Positions 55,461 through 63,662 of a stretch of 64,000 nt of DNA are shown one piece after another (the first letter of the stretch is position 1; each line of letters begins with the position of its first letter). The notes under the pieces were generated by a model that saw only the letters and a list, made by a program, of their open reading frames with translations, was not told where the DNA came from and did no database searches. The translations under genes and the position numbers were made by a program. Source of the stretch: Knoellia remsis (lineage in GTDB: Bacteria; Actinomycetota; Actinomycetes; Actinomycetales; Dermatophilaceae); NCBI RefSeq assembly GCF_003002895.1, contig NZ_PVTI01000023.1, positions 1 to 64,000 on the forward strand. Reading direction: 5' to 3'.

Positions 55461-56453
55461 ATGGCCCGCGTGATCATCGACAAGGCCCTCTACCGGGGCG
55501 GCAAGCGCGAGGCCTGCGGGGACCTCAGTGACGAGCTCGGCGTGCTTCGCGAGACGGGCCAGCAGACCGATTTCCTCTGGATCGGCCTCAAGGACCCGTC
55601 GATGGAGGAGCTCGAGTCCGTCAACGAGGAGCTCGGTCTGGGACTGCACCCCCTCGCCGTCGAGGACGCCGTCAATGGACGCCAGCGCGCCAAGATCGAG
55701 CCCTACGGCCGGACCGTGTTCGTCGTCCTCAAGACGCTGAGCTACATCGAGGCGACGTCCGACATCGAGACCGGCGAGCTCATGGTCCACGTCGGCGAGC
55801 ACTTCGTCCTCACGATCCGCCGCGGCGAGCTCAGCCCCCTCGCCGGCGTCCGCAAGGAGCTCGAGGCCGACCCCAAGAAGCTCGCCCTCGGACCGTTGTC
55901 CGCGCTGCACGCCGTCATGGACCGTGTCGTCGACCAGTACCGCGAGATCGAGGTCGAGGTCGCCCGGGACGTCGACGAGATCGAGGAGGGCGTCTTCTCG
56001 GACCACCTCGTCTCCTCCGACGACATCTACCGGCTCAAGCGTGAGGTGCTCGAGTTCCGTCGGGCGATCCAGCCGCTCATCGCTCCGCTGCGCACCTTGT
56101 ATGCCGGCCAGCGCACCCCCGTGCGCGACGAGGAGCTGCGGCTGCTCTACCGCGACGTCGACGACCACCTGCACTTCGTCTCGGACCGCATCGACTCCTA
56201 CGACCGGCTGCTCAGCGACGTCCTCAGCGCGAACCTCGCGAAGATCTCGGTGCAGCAGAACGCCGACATGCGCCGCATCTCGGCGTGGGTCGCGATCGTC
56301 GCCGTGCCGACGATGATCGCCGGGATCTACGGCATGAACTTCGAGAACATGCCCGAGCTGTCCTGGCGCTACGGCTACTTCATCGTCCTCGGCGTCATGG
56401 CCACGGCCTGCGCCGTGCTCTACGCGGTGTTCAAGAAGGTGAAGTGGCTCTAG
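55461..56453 (+). CDS. corA: Magnesium/cobalt transporter CorA
   Basis: 330 residues. A long cytoplasmic domain ends in the stalk helix (SVQQNADMRRISAWVAIVAVPTMIAGIYGMNF). The selectivity motif GMN is in IYGMNFENMPEL, followed by a second membrane helix and the basic KKVKWL end. It takes up Mg2+ (or Co2+/Ni2+). It diverges from the phosphatase gene with 20 bases between starts. Confidence 0.95.
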   Translation: MARVIIDKALYRGGKREACGDLSDELGVLRETGQQTDFLWIGLKDPSMEELESVNEELGLGLHPLAVEDAVNGRQRAKIEPYGRTVFVVLKTLSYIEATSDIETGELMVHVGEHFVLTIRRGELSPLAGVRKELEADPKKLALGPLSALHAVMDRVVDQYREIEVEVARDVDEIEEGVFSDHLVSSDDIYRLKREVLEFRRAIQPLIAPLRTLYAGQRTPVRDEELRLLYRDVDDHLHFVSDRIDSYDRLLSDVLSANLAKISVQQNADMRRISAWVAIVAVPTMIAGIYGMNFENMPELSWRYGYFIVLGVMATACAVLYAVFKKVKWL

Positions 56454-56483
56454 CCTCGCGGCTCGGTCATGACCCGGTCGCGG

Positions 56484-57545
56484 TCACGACTCGGCAGGCG
56501 CCGGCACGAGGTCGGCCATGACGCGCAGCGTCTCCAGCCTGTCCTCCACCGACAGGGCGAACGGCGCGACCGACAGCGTCGTCACCCCGGCGTCGGCATA
56601 GCGTCCGACCCGTTCGCCGATCCGCTCGCGGGTGCCGATGAGTGCGGTGGAGTCGATGAACTCGCGTGGCACGGCCTCGGCCGCCTCCCGGTGCCGCCCG
56701 TCGAGGAAGAGGTCCTGGACGCGGGCGGCCTCCTCGTCGAAGCCCATCCGGACGGCGAGCTGGTTGTAGAAGTTCTTCTCGCGCGAGCCCATGCCGCCGA
56801 TGTAGAGCGCGGAGTACGCAGCGATCATGGCGTAGCCGGTCTCGAGGTCGTCGGTGACGACGACCGGGACGGTCGGCACGACGTCGAACCCGTCGAGCGG
56901 GTCGTCCTCGGTGCCCGCGCCCGCGGCCCGCCGACCCGCTGCGATGGACTCGAGCAGGTCGCCGGAGTGCTCCGGTGAGTAGAAGATCGCGAGCCAGCCG
57001 TCGGCGATCTCCCCGGTGAGCTCGAGGTTCTTCGGCCCGACCGCGGCGAGGTAGACCGGCACCCGCTCCCGCGTCGGCCGGAACATCAGCTTGAGCGCCT
57101 TGCCGGGACCGTCCGGCAGCGGCAGCGTGAAGTGCTCACCGGCATACGACACCCGCTCGCGCGCCAGCGCGCTGCGGACGATCTCGACGTACTCGCGCGT
57201 GCGCGACAGCGGCTTGGCGAACCGCACACCGTGCCAGCCCTCGCTCACCTGCGGCCCGGAGACACCGAGCCCGAGACGGAACCGGCCACCCGAGAGGTGA
57301 TCGAGCGTCGCCGCGGTCATCGCGGTCATCGCCGGGGTCCGCGCCGGGATCTGCATGACCGCCGCGCCCAGGCCGATGCGCTGGGTCGTCGCGCCGATCC
57401 ACGACAGGAACGTCACGACGTCGCTGCCGTACGCCTCCGCGACCCACGCCGAGTCGTAGCCGAGGCGCTCGGCCTCGTGGGCGAGGGCGAGCATGTCCTC
57501 CGCGGACGACTGGCCCAGGTAGCTGAGGTTGACTCCGAGTCGCAT
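56484..57545 (-). CDS. LLM-class F420-dependent oxidoreductase
   Basis: 353 residues, luciferase-like TIM barrel: LGVNLSYLGQSSAEDMLALAHEAERLGYDSAWVAEAYGSD, IGLGAAVMQIPARTPAMTAMTAATLDHLSGGRFRLGLGVSGPQVSEGWHG and VYLAAVGPKNLELTGEIADGWL are standard for actinobacterial F420 members. Substrate unknown. ATG 57545 is set by TAGGTT six bases upstream. Confidence 0.9.
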   Translation of the reverse strand: MRLGVNLSYLGQSSAEDMLALAHEAERLGYDSAWVAEAYGSDVVTFLSWIGATTQRIGLGAAVMQIPARTPAMTAMTAATLDHLSGGRFRLGLGVSGPQVSEGWHGVRFAKPLSRTREYVEIVRSALARERVSYAGEHFTLPLPDGPGKALKLMFRPTRERVPVYLAAVGPKNLELTGEIADGWLAIFYSPEHSGDLLESIAAGRRAAGAGTEDDPLDGFDVVPTVPVVVTDDLETGYAMIAAYSALYIGGMGSREKNFYNQLAVRMGFDEEAARVQDLFLDGRHREAAEAVPREFIDSTALIGTRERIGERVGRYADAGVTTLSVAPFALSVEDRLETLRVMADLVPAPAES

Positions 57546-57557
57546 GGGCTCAACCTA
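57546..57557 (-). promoter_or_regulatory. Leaderless promoter -10 of the LLM gene
   Basis: TAGGTT, six-base gap, ATG 57545. Confidence 0.6.
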
Positions 57558-57592
57558 ACGGCGCCGGTATGCCGTGCGGTCACCGAGGTGAG

Positions 57593-57988
57593 TCAGCGCA
57601 CCCGGCCGTCCGGGCCGGCGTCGTCCTCGTCCTCGTCCTCGTCGAGGTCGTCCTCATCGTCGAACTCCTCGTCGTCGAGACCGGAGTAGACGCCGTCGTC
57701 ATCGTCGTCGTCCTCGTCGAGGTCGTCTTCGTCGTCCGCGTCGTCGAAGTCGTCGGACTCGTCCTCGCCGTCCTCACCCTCGTCATCGCCGGTGTAGGCG
57801 TCGAGCGGCGTCATCTCGCCGTAGGCCTCGTAGAGCGCGTTGTCGTAGGTCTCGAAGGCGTCGAGCAGGTCGTCGTAGGCCGCGGCCACGCTCGGGTCGT
57901 CCTCTCCGCGGCGGCCCGAGCACGCCTCGAGGTGGCGCTCGAAGGCGGACACGAGGGAGGACAGTGCGGCACGCGGGTCGGCGCTCAT
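57593..57988 (-). CDS. Small protein with a very acidic Asp/Glu tail
   Basis: 131 residues. The first 60 form helices (LSSLVSAFERHLEACSGRR...VAAAYDDLLDAFETYDNALYEAYGEMTPLD). The rest is almost only Asp and Glu (DDEGEDGEDESDDFDD...), a polyanionic tail that may mimic nucleic acid or be a chaperone. No named family recognised, but it lies beside a DUF5703 gene as in related genomes. The tail is coded mostly by GAC/GAG. Start supported by TACGGT six bases upstream. Confidence 0.75.
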   Translation of the reverse strand: MSADPRAALSSLVSAFERHLEACSGRRGEDDPSVAAAYDDLLDAFETYDNALYEAYGEMTPLDAYTGDDEGEDGEDESDDFDDADDEDDLDEDDDDDDGVYSGLDDEEFDDEDDLDEDEDEDDAGPDGRVR

Positions 57989-58000
57989 GTCAGAACCGTA
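57989..58000 (-). promoter_or_regulatory. Leaderless promoter -10 of the acidic protein gene
   Basis: TACGGT, six-base gap, ATG 57988. Confidence 0.55.
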
Positions 58001-58013
58001 GCGTCTCGTGTCG

Positions 58014-58025
58014 CACAATGGGTCG
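58014..58025 (+). promoter_or_regulatory. Leaderless -10 of the DUF5703 gene
   Basis: CACAAT, six-base gap, ATG 58026. Confidence 0.45.
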
Positions 58026-58211
58026 ATGGTCGAGTACGAGTACCGCGTGCTGTCCTTCGGACGCGACGCCCACCGACGTGAGATCCGCCAGGCCCTCACC
58101 GACCACGCCGAGTACGGCCACTGGGAGCTGCACCGGACACGCGTCTACCTCGGCGGCACGACGCGAACGTGGTTGCGTCGCAAGATCATTCGGGTCCCCC
58201 GCGCCAGCTGA
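58026..58211 (+). CDS. DUF5703 family small protein
   Basis: 61 residues: MVEYEYRVLSFGRDAHRREI, then HAEYGHWELHRTRVYLGGTT and WLRRKIIRV. The EYGHWEL and WLRRKIIR blocks mark DUF5703. Basic, soluble, function unknown. Conserved in many actinobacteria, here divergent from the acidic protein gene. Confidence 0.88.
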   Translation: MVEYEYRVLSFGRDAHRREIRQALTDHAEYGHWELHRTRVYLGGTTRTWLRRKIIRVPRAS

Positions 58212-58265
58212 CGCGCACGGCGCGAAGGCGCGCACACGGCATACGCGCCACGCCCGGAGGGCGCC

Positions 58266-59594
58266 TCAGCTGGTTTCGATGAACCGCTGCAGCACGCGCG
58301 CCCCGAACTTCAGCGAGTCCACGGGGACGCGCTCGTTGATGCCGTGGAACATCGGCGCGAAGTCGAGGTCGGCCGGGAGGCGCAGCGGCGCGAAGCCGTA
58401 GCCGGTGATACCGAGCAGCGACAGCGCCTTGTTGTCGGTGCCGCCGGAGAGGCAGTACGGCAGGACCTCGGCCTCGGGGTCCTCGGTCTGGAGCGCCGCG
58501 ACCATCGCCTCGACGAGCGGACCCTCGAAGGGTGCGTCGAGGGCGATGTCGCGGTGGATCACCTCGATGGTGACGTGCTCGCCGACGAGGTCCGTGATCG
58601 TCGCCATGAGCTCCTCCTCGTGTCCGGGGAGGAAGCGGCAGTCGACGTTGGCGTGGGCCTGCTGCGGGATGACGTTGTGCTTGTAGCCGGCGTCGAGCAT
58701 CGTCGGGTTGCTCGTGTCCTGGAGGGTGCCGCGGACGAACCCCTGCGCCCCGCCGAGGTTCTCGAGCAGCTCGTCAAGGTCCTCGTCGGACCAGGTGACG
58801 CCGGTGATCTCGCTGAGCCGGTCGAGCAGGGTGCGCACCGACGGGATGAACTCCCGCGGCCACTTGTGCGCGGCGAGCCGGCTCAGGGCCTCGGCGAGGC
58901 GCGCGACGGCGTTCTCGTCGTTGGGGACCGAGCCGTGGCCGGCCCGCCCGTTGGCGGTGAGGCGCAGCCAGAGGATGCCCTTCTCGGCGGTCTGGAGGAG
59001 GTAGGCCCGCTTCTCGCCGCCGTCCTTCGTCGGCACGGTGACGCTGTAGCCGCCGACCTCGCTCACCGCCTCGGTGACGCCCTCGAAGAGGTCGGGCCGG
59101 TGTTCGACGAGGTGGTGCGAGCCGAGCTTGCCGCCGGCCTCCTCGTCGGCGAAGAGCGCGATGACGAGGTCGCGCGGCGGCGTGATGCCCTGGCGGGCGA
59201 TGTGTCGGACGCAGGCGATGATCATCGCGTCCATGTCCTTCATGTCGACGGCGCCGCGGCCCCAGATCATGCCGTCGCGCTCGACGCCCTCGAACGGGTC
59301 GACGTCCCAGTCCTCGGCGTTGGCCGGGACGACGTCGAGGTGGCCGTGGACGCAGAGGGCGCCGCGCTCGCGGTCGGCGCCGGGGATGCGCACGACGAGG
59401 GACGCGCGGCCCGGCTCGGACTCGACGATCTCGGGCTCGAGACCGACCTCGCGGAACAGCCGGTCGACGTAGTCGGCGGCGGCCCGCTCTCCCGGTCCGG
59501 AGCCGTCACCGTAGTTCGACGTGTCGATCGCGATGAGCTCGCGGCAGATGTCGACGACCTCGTCCTCGGGGCGGATGCTCGTGCTCGGCGTCAT
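58266..59594 (-). CDS. M20/M25/M40 metallopeptidase (dipeptidase or deacylase)
   Basis: 442 residues. Zinc ligands: His in CVHGHLDVVPA, Asp in IWGRGAVDMKDMDAM, Glu-Glu in LFADEEAGGKLGS, His in FHGINERVPV. The lid domain lies between (GRAGHGSVPNDENAVARL). It hydrolyses a dipeptide or N-acyl amino acid; the exact substrate is unknown. ATG 59594 is chosen because TAGTGT lies seven bases before it. Confidence 0.9.
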   Translation of the reverse strand: MTPSTSIRPEDEVVDICRELIAIDTSNYGDGSGPGERAAADYVDRLFREVGLEPEIVESEPGRASLVVRIPGADRERGALCVHGHLDVVPANAEDWDVDPFEGVERDGMIWGRGAVDMKDMDAMIIACVRHIARQGITPPRDLVIALFADEEAGGKLGSHHLVEHRPDLFEGVTEAVSEVGGYSVTVPTKDGGEKRAYLLQTAEKGILWLRLTANGRAGHGSVPNDENAVARLAEALSRLAAHKWPREFIPSVRTLLDRLSEITGVTWSDEDLDELLENLGGAQGFVRGTLQDTSNPTMLDAGYKHNVIPQQAHANVDCRFLPGHEEELMATITDLVGEHVTIEVIHRDIALDAPFEGPLVEAMVAALQTEDPEAEVLPYCLSGGTDNKALSLLGITGYGFAPLRLPADLDFAPMFHGINERVPVDSLKFGARVLQRFIETS

Positions 59595-59607
59595 GCCCCC
59601 CACACTA
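59595..59607 (-). promoter_or_regulatory. Leaderless promoter -10 of the M20 peptidase gene
   Basis: TAGTGT, seven-base gap, ATG 59594. Confidence 0.6.
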
Positions 59608-59673
59608 CGGCCGACACGACGACGTATGCCGTCCGCTCACCACCCGCGGACCGACCCGGTCCGCACATGCGAA

Positions 59674-59704
59674 CCGGCCCCGGTCCGCTGGGGACCGGGG
59701 CCGG
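59674..59704. terminator. 13-bp hairpin after the tRNA-Leu gene
   Basis: CCGGCCCCGGTCC (59674-59686) pairs perfectly with 59692-59704 over five bases. It stands 7 bases past the tRNA 3' end on the minus strand. No T run, as is usual in this genome. Confidence 0.7.
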
Positions 59705-59711
59705 CTCACAC

Positions 59712-59799
59712 TGGTGTCCGAGGGGGGACTTGAACCCCCACCCTCTATACGAGGACTAGCACCTCAAGCTAGCGCGTCTGCCAATTCCGCCACCCGGAC
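59712..59799 (-). tRNA. tRNA-Leu (anticodon GAG)
   Basis: 88 bases including an encoded CCA. The acceptor arms GTCCGGG and CTCGGAC pair. The D arm GTGGCGGAATTGGCAGACGC and T arm GGGGGTTCAAGTCCCCC are standard for a long-variable-arm class II tRNA. The anticodon loop CTTGAGG gives GAG, which reads CTC and CTT codons. Confidence 0.97.
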
Positions 59800-60112
59800 G
59801 AGTGGTCGATCAGCACCTGGGGAGGTGCCGTGCAACAGCCCGGAACTCTACACGGCATACGGCTGCATCGAGAAATCGCCGCCGCCAGCCGGCCGGCCCG
59901 CCTCACAACCTGGGCTCACCGGGACACAGCCGCGGACCGACGGACGTGCAATGGCCTGCGGCCAGCCGTGTGCCCACGCTCGCCGACCTCGCGCCGCGCC
60001 GCATCGAGCGGCCCATTGCACGTCCGTGCGTCCGGTCAGCCAACGCTCGCGCCGGCAGACCGGACCAGGCTGCCAGCCGGCCGCCGCCGCCCGCCGCCGG
60101 ACGAGCGGCCGC
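59800..60112. other. 313-bp region between the tRNA and the symporter gene, no gene seen
   Basis: It holds a 15-bp perfect inverted repeat (59940-60027) and one CGGCATAC copy (59852). Short open frames here show no family features. The tRNA promoter (minus strand) should start near 59810-59850, but I could not fix it. Confidence 0.6.
59940..60027. repeat. 15-bp perfect inverted repeat with a 58-base loop
   Basis: ACGGACGTGCAATGG (59940-59954) and its complement at 60013-60027. It starts 85 bases past the symporter stop. Confidence 0.8.
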
Positions 60113-60988
60113 TCAGACCTCGGCGCGGGCGCGCAGGATGGCGCGGTTGCGCACCACCATCCCGAAGACCGCGGCGATGGGGAACATCAGCACCCCGTAG
60201 ACCGCCGACGGCACGGACATCTGGGCGCTGCCGATGACGGTGAGGGCCATGGCGATCGCGAGCGTGCTGTTGTGGATGCCGATCTCGAAGCCGCTCGCGA
60301 CGGCCTGGTCCTCCGACATCCCGAGCCGCTGCGGGACGATGTAGCCGATCGTCAGCGAGAGCACGCAGAAGAGCGCCGCGACGAGGCCGACCTCCGCGAG
60401 GTACTCGCTGATGTTCTCGCGCTCGGTCCACATCGCACCCAGCACGACGAGGAGCAGCATGACCGCCGACGCGGTGCGCACCGGCCGGTCCATGCGGTCC
60501 GCGAACTGCGGCGAGCGGCGGCGCACGACCATCCCGAGCGCCACTGGGATGAGCACGATCGCGAAGACCTGGAGCAGCTTGTCGTAGTGCAGGCCGATCC
60601 GCTCGGAACCGTCGAGGAAGTGGCCGAGGGCGAAGTTCGTGATGAGCGGCAGGGTGAACAGCGCGATGAGCGAGTTGATCGCCGTGAGTGTGATGTTGAG
60701 GGCGACGTCGCCGCGGAAGAGGTGACTGTAGAGGTTCGCCGTCGTTCCGCCCGGCGAGGCCGCGAGGATCATGAAACCGACGGCGAGCAGCGGTGCCAGG
60801 CCGAAGCCCTTGACGAGCAGGAACGCGATGATCGGCAGGACGAGGAGCTGGCAGGCGAGGGCGACGACGACGATCGTCGGGTTCTGCCGGACCCGCCGGA
60901 AGTCGGCGGGCGTGAGCGAGAGCCCGAGGCCGAACATGATGACGGCGAGCGGGATCGGCAGTCCGATCGTCAGGAGGGCGGAGTCCAC
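60113..60988 (-). CDS. Bile acid:sodium symporter family transporter
   Basis: 291 residues, nine to ten hydrophobic segments. Characteristic are the early GLSLTPADFRRVRQNPTIVVVALACQLLVLP and ILAASPGGTTANLYSHLFRGDVALNITLTAINSLIALFTLPLI, and the end GFEIGIHNSTLAIAMALT (the crossover region with the Na+ sites). Substrate unknown; the family includes organic-anion and pantothenate/ketopantoate carriers. GTG 60988 is set by TAGCCT six bases upstream. Confidence 0.92.
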   Translation of the reverse strand: MDSALLTIGLPIPLAVIMFGLGLSLTPADFRRVRQNPTIVVVALACQLLVLPIIAFLLVKGFGLAPLLAVGFMILAASPGGTTANLYSHLFRGDVALNITLTAINSLIALFTLPLITNFALGHFLDGSERIGLHYDKLLQVFAIVLIPVALGMVVRRRSPQFADRMDRPVRTASAVMLLLVVLGAMWTERENISEYLAEVGLVAALFCVLSLTIGYIVPQRLGMSEDQAVASGFEIGIHNSTLAIAMALTVIGSAQMSVPSAVYGVLMFPIAAVFGMVVRNRAILRARAEV

Positions 60989-61000
60989 CCGCGGAGGCTA
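60989..61000 (-). promoter_or_regulatory. Leaderless promoter -10 of the symporter gene
   Basis: TAGCCT, six-base gap, GTG 60988. Confidence 0.6.
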
Positions 61001-61072
61001 CCGGCGAGTCACCACCGCGCGGGCCGGAATCCGAGAACTGCTCGCCGTGCGGTCGTATGCCGTCCGCGCGCC

Positions 61073-61162
61073 ACCGTGGTCGGAGCCACCGTGGTCGGAG
61101 CCACCGTGGTCGGAGCCATCGTGGTCGGAGCCACCGTGGTCGGAGCCGCGGTGGTCAGGGCT
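61073..61162. repeat. 15-bp minisatellite, six units
   Basis: ACCGTGGTCGGAGCC repeats at 61073, 61088, 61103, 61118 (one base changed) and 61133, then a decayed unit to 61162. The last unit runs over the stop codon of the kinase gene. The array stands 73 bases or more behind the symporter promoter. Confidence 0.95.
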
Positions 61163-62723
61163 GGTAGGCATCCGCGGCCGCACGCAGGTCCTGCACGGGT
61201 CCGCTGAGGCGTTCCCCGCCCTGCGGCGTCAGCTCACCCTGCTCCTGGGCCTGGCGCAGCTCGCCCTCGATGTCTCCGGTGAGGCTGCGCACCGCGTCGG
61301 CGTCCCCGTCGCGGAGCGCCTTCTCGATGTCCTTGAGCTTGCCGTCGATGGTCTTGGCGATGTCGCCGTCGATCTCCTCGTTCTGCTGGGCCTCGCGGAG
61401 CGCACCGGACATGCCGGACACCGCGTTGGTGACGGCCCCTGCTCCCCCGTCCCCGGGGGGCGCCGGCGTCGTGGACGTGGGCGTCGAGGTCACCGTCTCG
61501 CGGACGGTCTCGGTGGGTGCCGGAGTTGACGAGGTCGGTTCCTCCGACGGAGTCGTCTCCTCGACAGTGGGCGTCGGTGCCGACGTCGCCACGGTCGGCG
61601 AAGAGCTCGCGGGGTTCGGGGTGTCGGTGTCGTCCTGGTTGCCGAGGACGTACCAGATCCCAGCGGCCGCCAACGCGGCCGCGAGCAGCAGGAACCACAC
61701 CCACGCCTTGGACCCGCGCCGGTCGTCGAGGGCACCGTAGCGGTCGTCCCGCCCGTCGTCGTAGGGCTCGTCGCGCAGGTCGCTCCGCGACGGGTAGGCG
61801 CCGGCGGCGCCCCCCGCGACCCCGGCACCGGCCGGCATACGCCTCGTCGCCGCGGTCGCGGGGGCGAGCACCTCTGTGACCGCCGGAGCGCGGTGCGAGC
61901 GGAGCAGGCCGGCGACGTCCCGACCGGACTGGGGGCGGTTGGCAGGGTCCTTGGCGAGCAGCGCGGTCACGAGGTCGGCCATGTCGGCCGGGGTGTCCGG
62001 CCGCTTCTCCCGCACGTCCGGCGCCGGGTCGTTCGCCTGCTTCATGAGGATCGACACCGGTGTCGGACCGGTGAACGGCGGCTCGCCCGTGAGCAACGTC
62101 GTGAGCACGCACCCCAGGGCGTAGAGGTCGGCACGCGAGTCGACTCGCTGGCCGGTCGCCTGCTCCGGCGCGAGGTACTCGGCCGTGCCGACGATGGTGT
62201 TCGTCATCGTGAGCTGCGCCTGGTGCCCGAGCGCCTCGTCGACGATCTGGGTGATGCCGAAGTCGAGGACCTTGACGGTGCCGTCGGCGGCATACGAGAT
62301 GTTGCCCGGCTTGATGTCGCGGTGGACGATGCCCGCGTCGTGCGCGGCCTGGAGCGCGCCCGCGACCTCGATGCCGATGGTGCGCACCTCCTCGACGGGC
62401 AGCGGGCCGCTGTCCCGGACCTGCTCGGCGAGCGTCGGGCCGGGCAGCAGCTCCATGACGAGGTAGGCGGTGTCGTCCTCGACACCGGTGTCGTAGACCG
62501 TGACGATGTGCGGGTGGTTGAGCGCGGCCGTCGCGCGCGCCTCGCGGCGGAACCGCTCCCCCGCGTTGTCGCTGTCGGGACCGGTGAGGTCGAGCGTCTT
62601 GATCGCGACCTCGCGCCCGAGCATCTCATCGGTCGCCCGCCACACGACGGCCATGCCGCCGCGGCCGAGCGGCGCGAGCAGTCGGTAGCGCCCCCCGAGC
62701 AGCCGCCCTTGGGTCTCGGTCAC
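61155..62723 (-). CDS. Membrane-anchored Ser/Thr protein kinase (PknB type)
   Basis: 522 residues. Kinase domain residues about 12-270: G-loop LGRGGMAVVW, Lys in EVAIKTLD, HRDIKPGN catalytic loop, DFGITQ, and the activation loop ending GTAEYLAPEQ. A basic linker, one membrane helix (WVWFLLLAAALAAAGIWYVLG), then an outside Ser/Thr/Pro-rich stretch and a helical domain (ALREAQQNEEIDGDIAKTIDGKLKDIEKALRDG). No PASTA repeats. GTG 62723 has AGGAGA just upstream. Confidence 0.93.
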   Translation of the reverse strand: MTETQGRLLGGRYRLLAPLGRGGMAVVWRATDEMLGREVAIKTLDLTGPDSDNAGERFRREARATAALNHPHIVTVYDTGVEDDTAYLVMELLPGPTLAEQVRDSGPLPVEEVRTIGIEVAGALQAAHDAGIVHRDIKPGNISYAADGTVKVLDFGITQIVDEALGHQAQLTMTNTIVGTAEYLAPEQATGQRVDSRADLYALGCVLTTLLTGEPPFTGPTPVSILMKQANDPAPDVREKRPDTPADMADLVTALLAKDPANRPQSGRDVAGLLRSHRAPAVTEVLAPATAATRRMPAGAGVAGGAAGAYPSRSDLRDEPYDDGRDDRYGALDDRRGSKAWVWFLLLAAALAAAGIWYVLGNQDDTDTPNPASSSPTVATSAPTPTVEETTPSEEPTSSTPAPTETVRETVTSTPTSTTPAPPGDGGAGAVTNAVSGMSGALREAQQNEEIDGDIAKTIDGKLKDIEKALRDGDADAVRSLTGDIEGELRQAQEQGELTPQGGERLSGPVQDLRAAADAYQP

Positions 62724-62800
62724 GGGTTCTCCTCGCGGGTTGTCCGACAGCTTCGTGCGCTCGTATGCCGTCCGCGCGCCTCTCGCGCGGCACCTCACCT

Positions 62801-62851
62801 CGTGAGGTGCGGCAACTCGTGAGGCGCGGCACCTCGTGAGGTGCGCACCCG
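62801..62851. repeat. 17-bp palindromic tandem repeat between kinase and HipA genes
   Basis: CGTGAGG(T/C)GCGGCA-type units start at 62801, 62818 and 62835. Each unit holds CACCTCGTGAGGTG-like symmetry. In the 174-base divergent region, upstream of the HipA -10. Confidence 0.75.
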
Positions 62852-62885
62852 GCATACGTGCTCCGACGACCCTAACGGCTGCAGC

Positions 62886-62897
62886 TAGCCTGTCAGC
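62886..62897 (+). promoter_or_regulatory. Leaderless promoter -10 of the HipA-like gene
   Basis: TAGCCT, six-base gap, GTG 62898. Confidence 0.6.
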
Positions 62898-63662
62898 GTG
62901 CTGCCCCGGATCACCGCGACGCGGTTCGTCACGCCCCTGCGCGAGGGCGGGTCGCTGCCGGGCGTCGTCGAGGCGTCCGACGACGGGACGTACGTCGTGA
63001 AGTTCCGCGGCGCCGGGCAGGGGCTCAAGGTGCTTGTCGCCGAGGTCATCGTCGGTGAGCTGGCGAGGCGGCTCGGCATCCGTGTCCCCGACATGGCGGT
63101 CATCGACATGCCGACGGCGATCGCGCGCTACGAGGCCGACGAGGAAGTGCAGGACCTGCTCAACGCCAGTCCCGGGACGAACCTCGCGGTGGACTTCCTG
63201 CCGGGCTCGTTCGGGTACGACGGGTCGCGTCCGCCGAGCGCCGAGGAGGCCGCGGACATCATGTGGCTCGACGCGTTCACGGCGAACGTCGACAGGACAT
63301 GGTCGAACCCGAACCTGCTCGTGTGGCACCGGCAGGTGTGGGCCATCGACCACGGAGCGGCGATCTTCTTCCACCACTCGTGGCCGAGCCGTGGTGCGGA
63401 CGCGGGGCGGTTCGCGGGGCAGCCGTTCGACCTGTCCGAGCACGTCCTGCGCGATGTCGCCGGCGACCTCTCGGCGGCGCACGAGCGGGCGGTCGCGGTG
63501 CTGACCCCCGAGGTCATCGCGGAGGTCGTCGGTCTGGTGCCGGACGAGTGGCTGGAGGCGGCACCCGGTCTCGACGACCCGGATGCCGTGCGGACGGCAT
63601 ACGTCGACCACCTCGTGCGGCGACTCGAGAACGCCCCGGCGTGGTGGGAGGCCGTGTCATGA
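62898..63662 (+). CDS. HipA-family kinase-like protein
   Basis: 254 residues. VVEASDDGTYVVKFRGAGQGLKVLVAEVIVGELARRLGIRVPD looks like a HipA/PI3K-type nucleotide region; LDAFTANVDRTWSNPNLLVWHRQVWAIDHGAAIFFHHSW carries the N-x-D-R and D-H-G catalytic and metal residues. Function unknown; no HTH antitoxin (HipB) lies next to it. GTG start follows TAGCCT. Coupled (ATGA) to the DUF3037 gene downstream, a common actinobacterial pair. Confidence 0.85.
   Translation: MLPRITATRFVTPLREGGSLPGVVEASDDGTYVVKFRGAGQGLKVLVAEVIVGELARRLGIRVPDMAVIDMPTAIARYEADEEVQDLLNASPGTNLAVDFLPGSFGYDGSRPPSAEEAADIMWLDAFTANVDRTWSNPNLLVWHRQVWAIDHGAAIFFHHSWPSRGADAGRFAGQPFDLSEHVLRDVAGDLSAAHERAVAVLTPEVIAEVVGLVPDEWLEAAPGLDDPDAVRTAYVDHLVRRLENAPAWWEAVS

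Noticed and set aside
57569-58081. Val/Leu-rich frame on the plus strand opposite the acidic protein gene
   Set aside because: It is the complement of GAC/GAG runs, which reads as GTC/CTC codons; not a real membrane protein.
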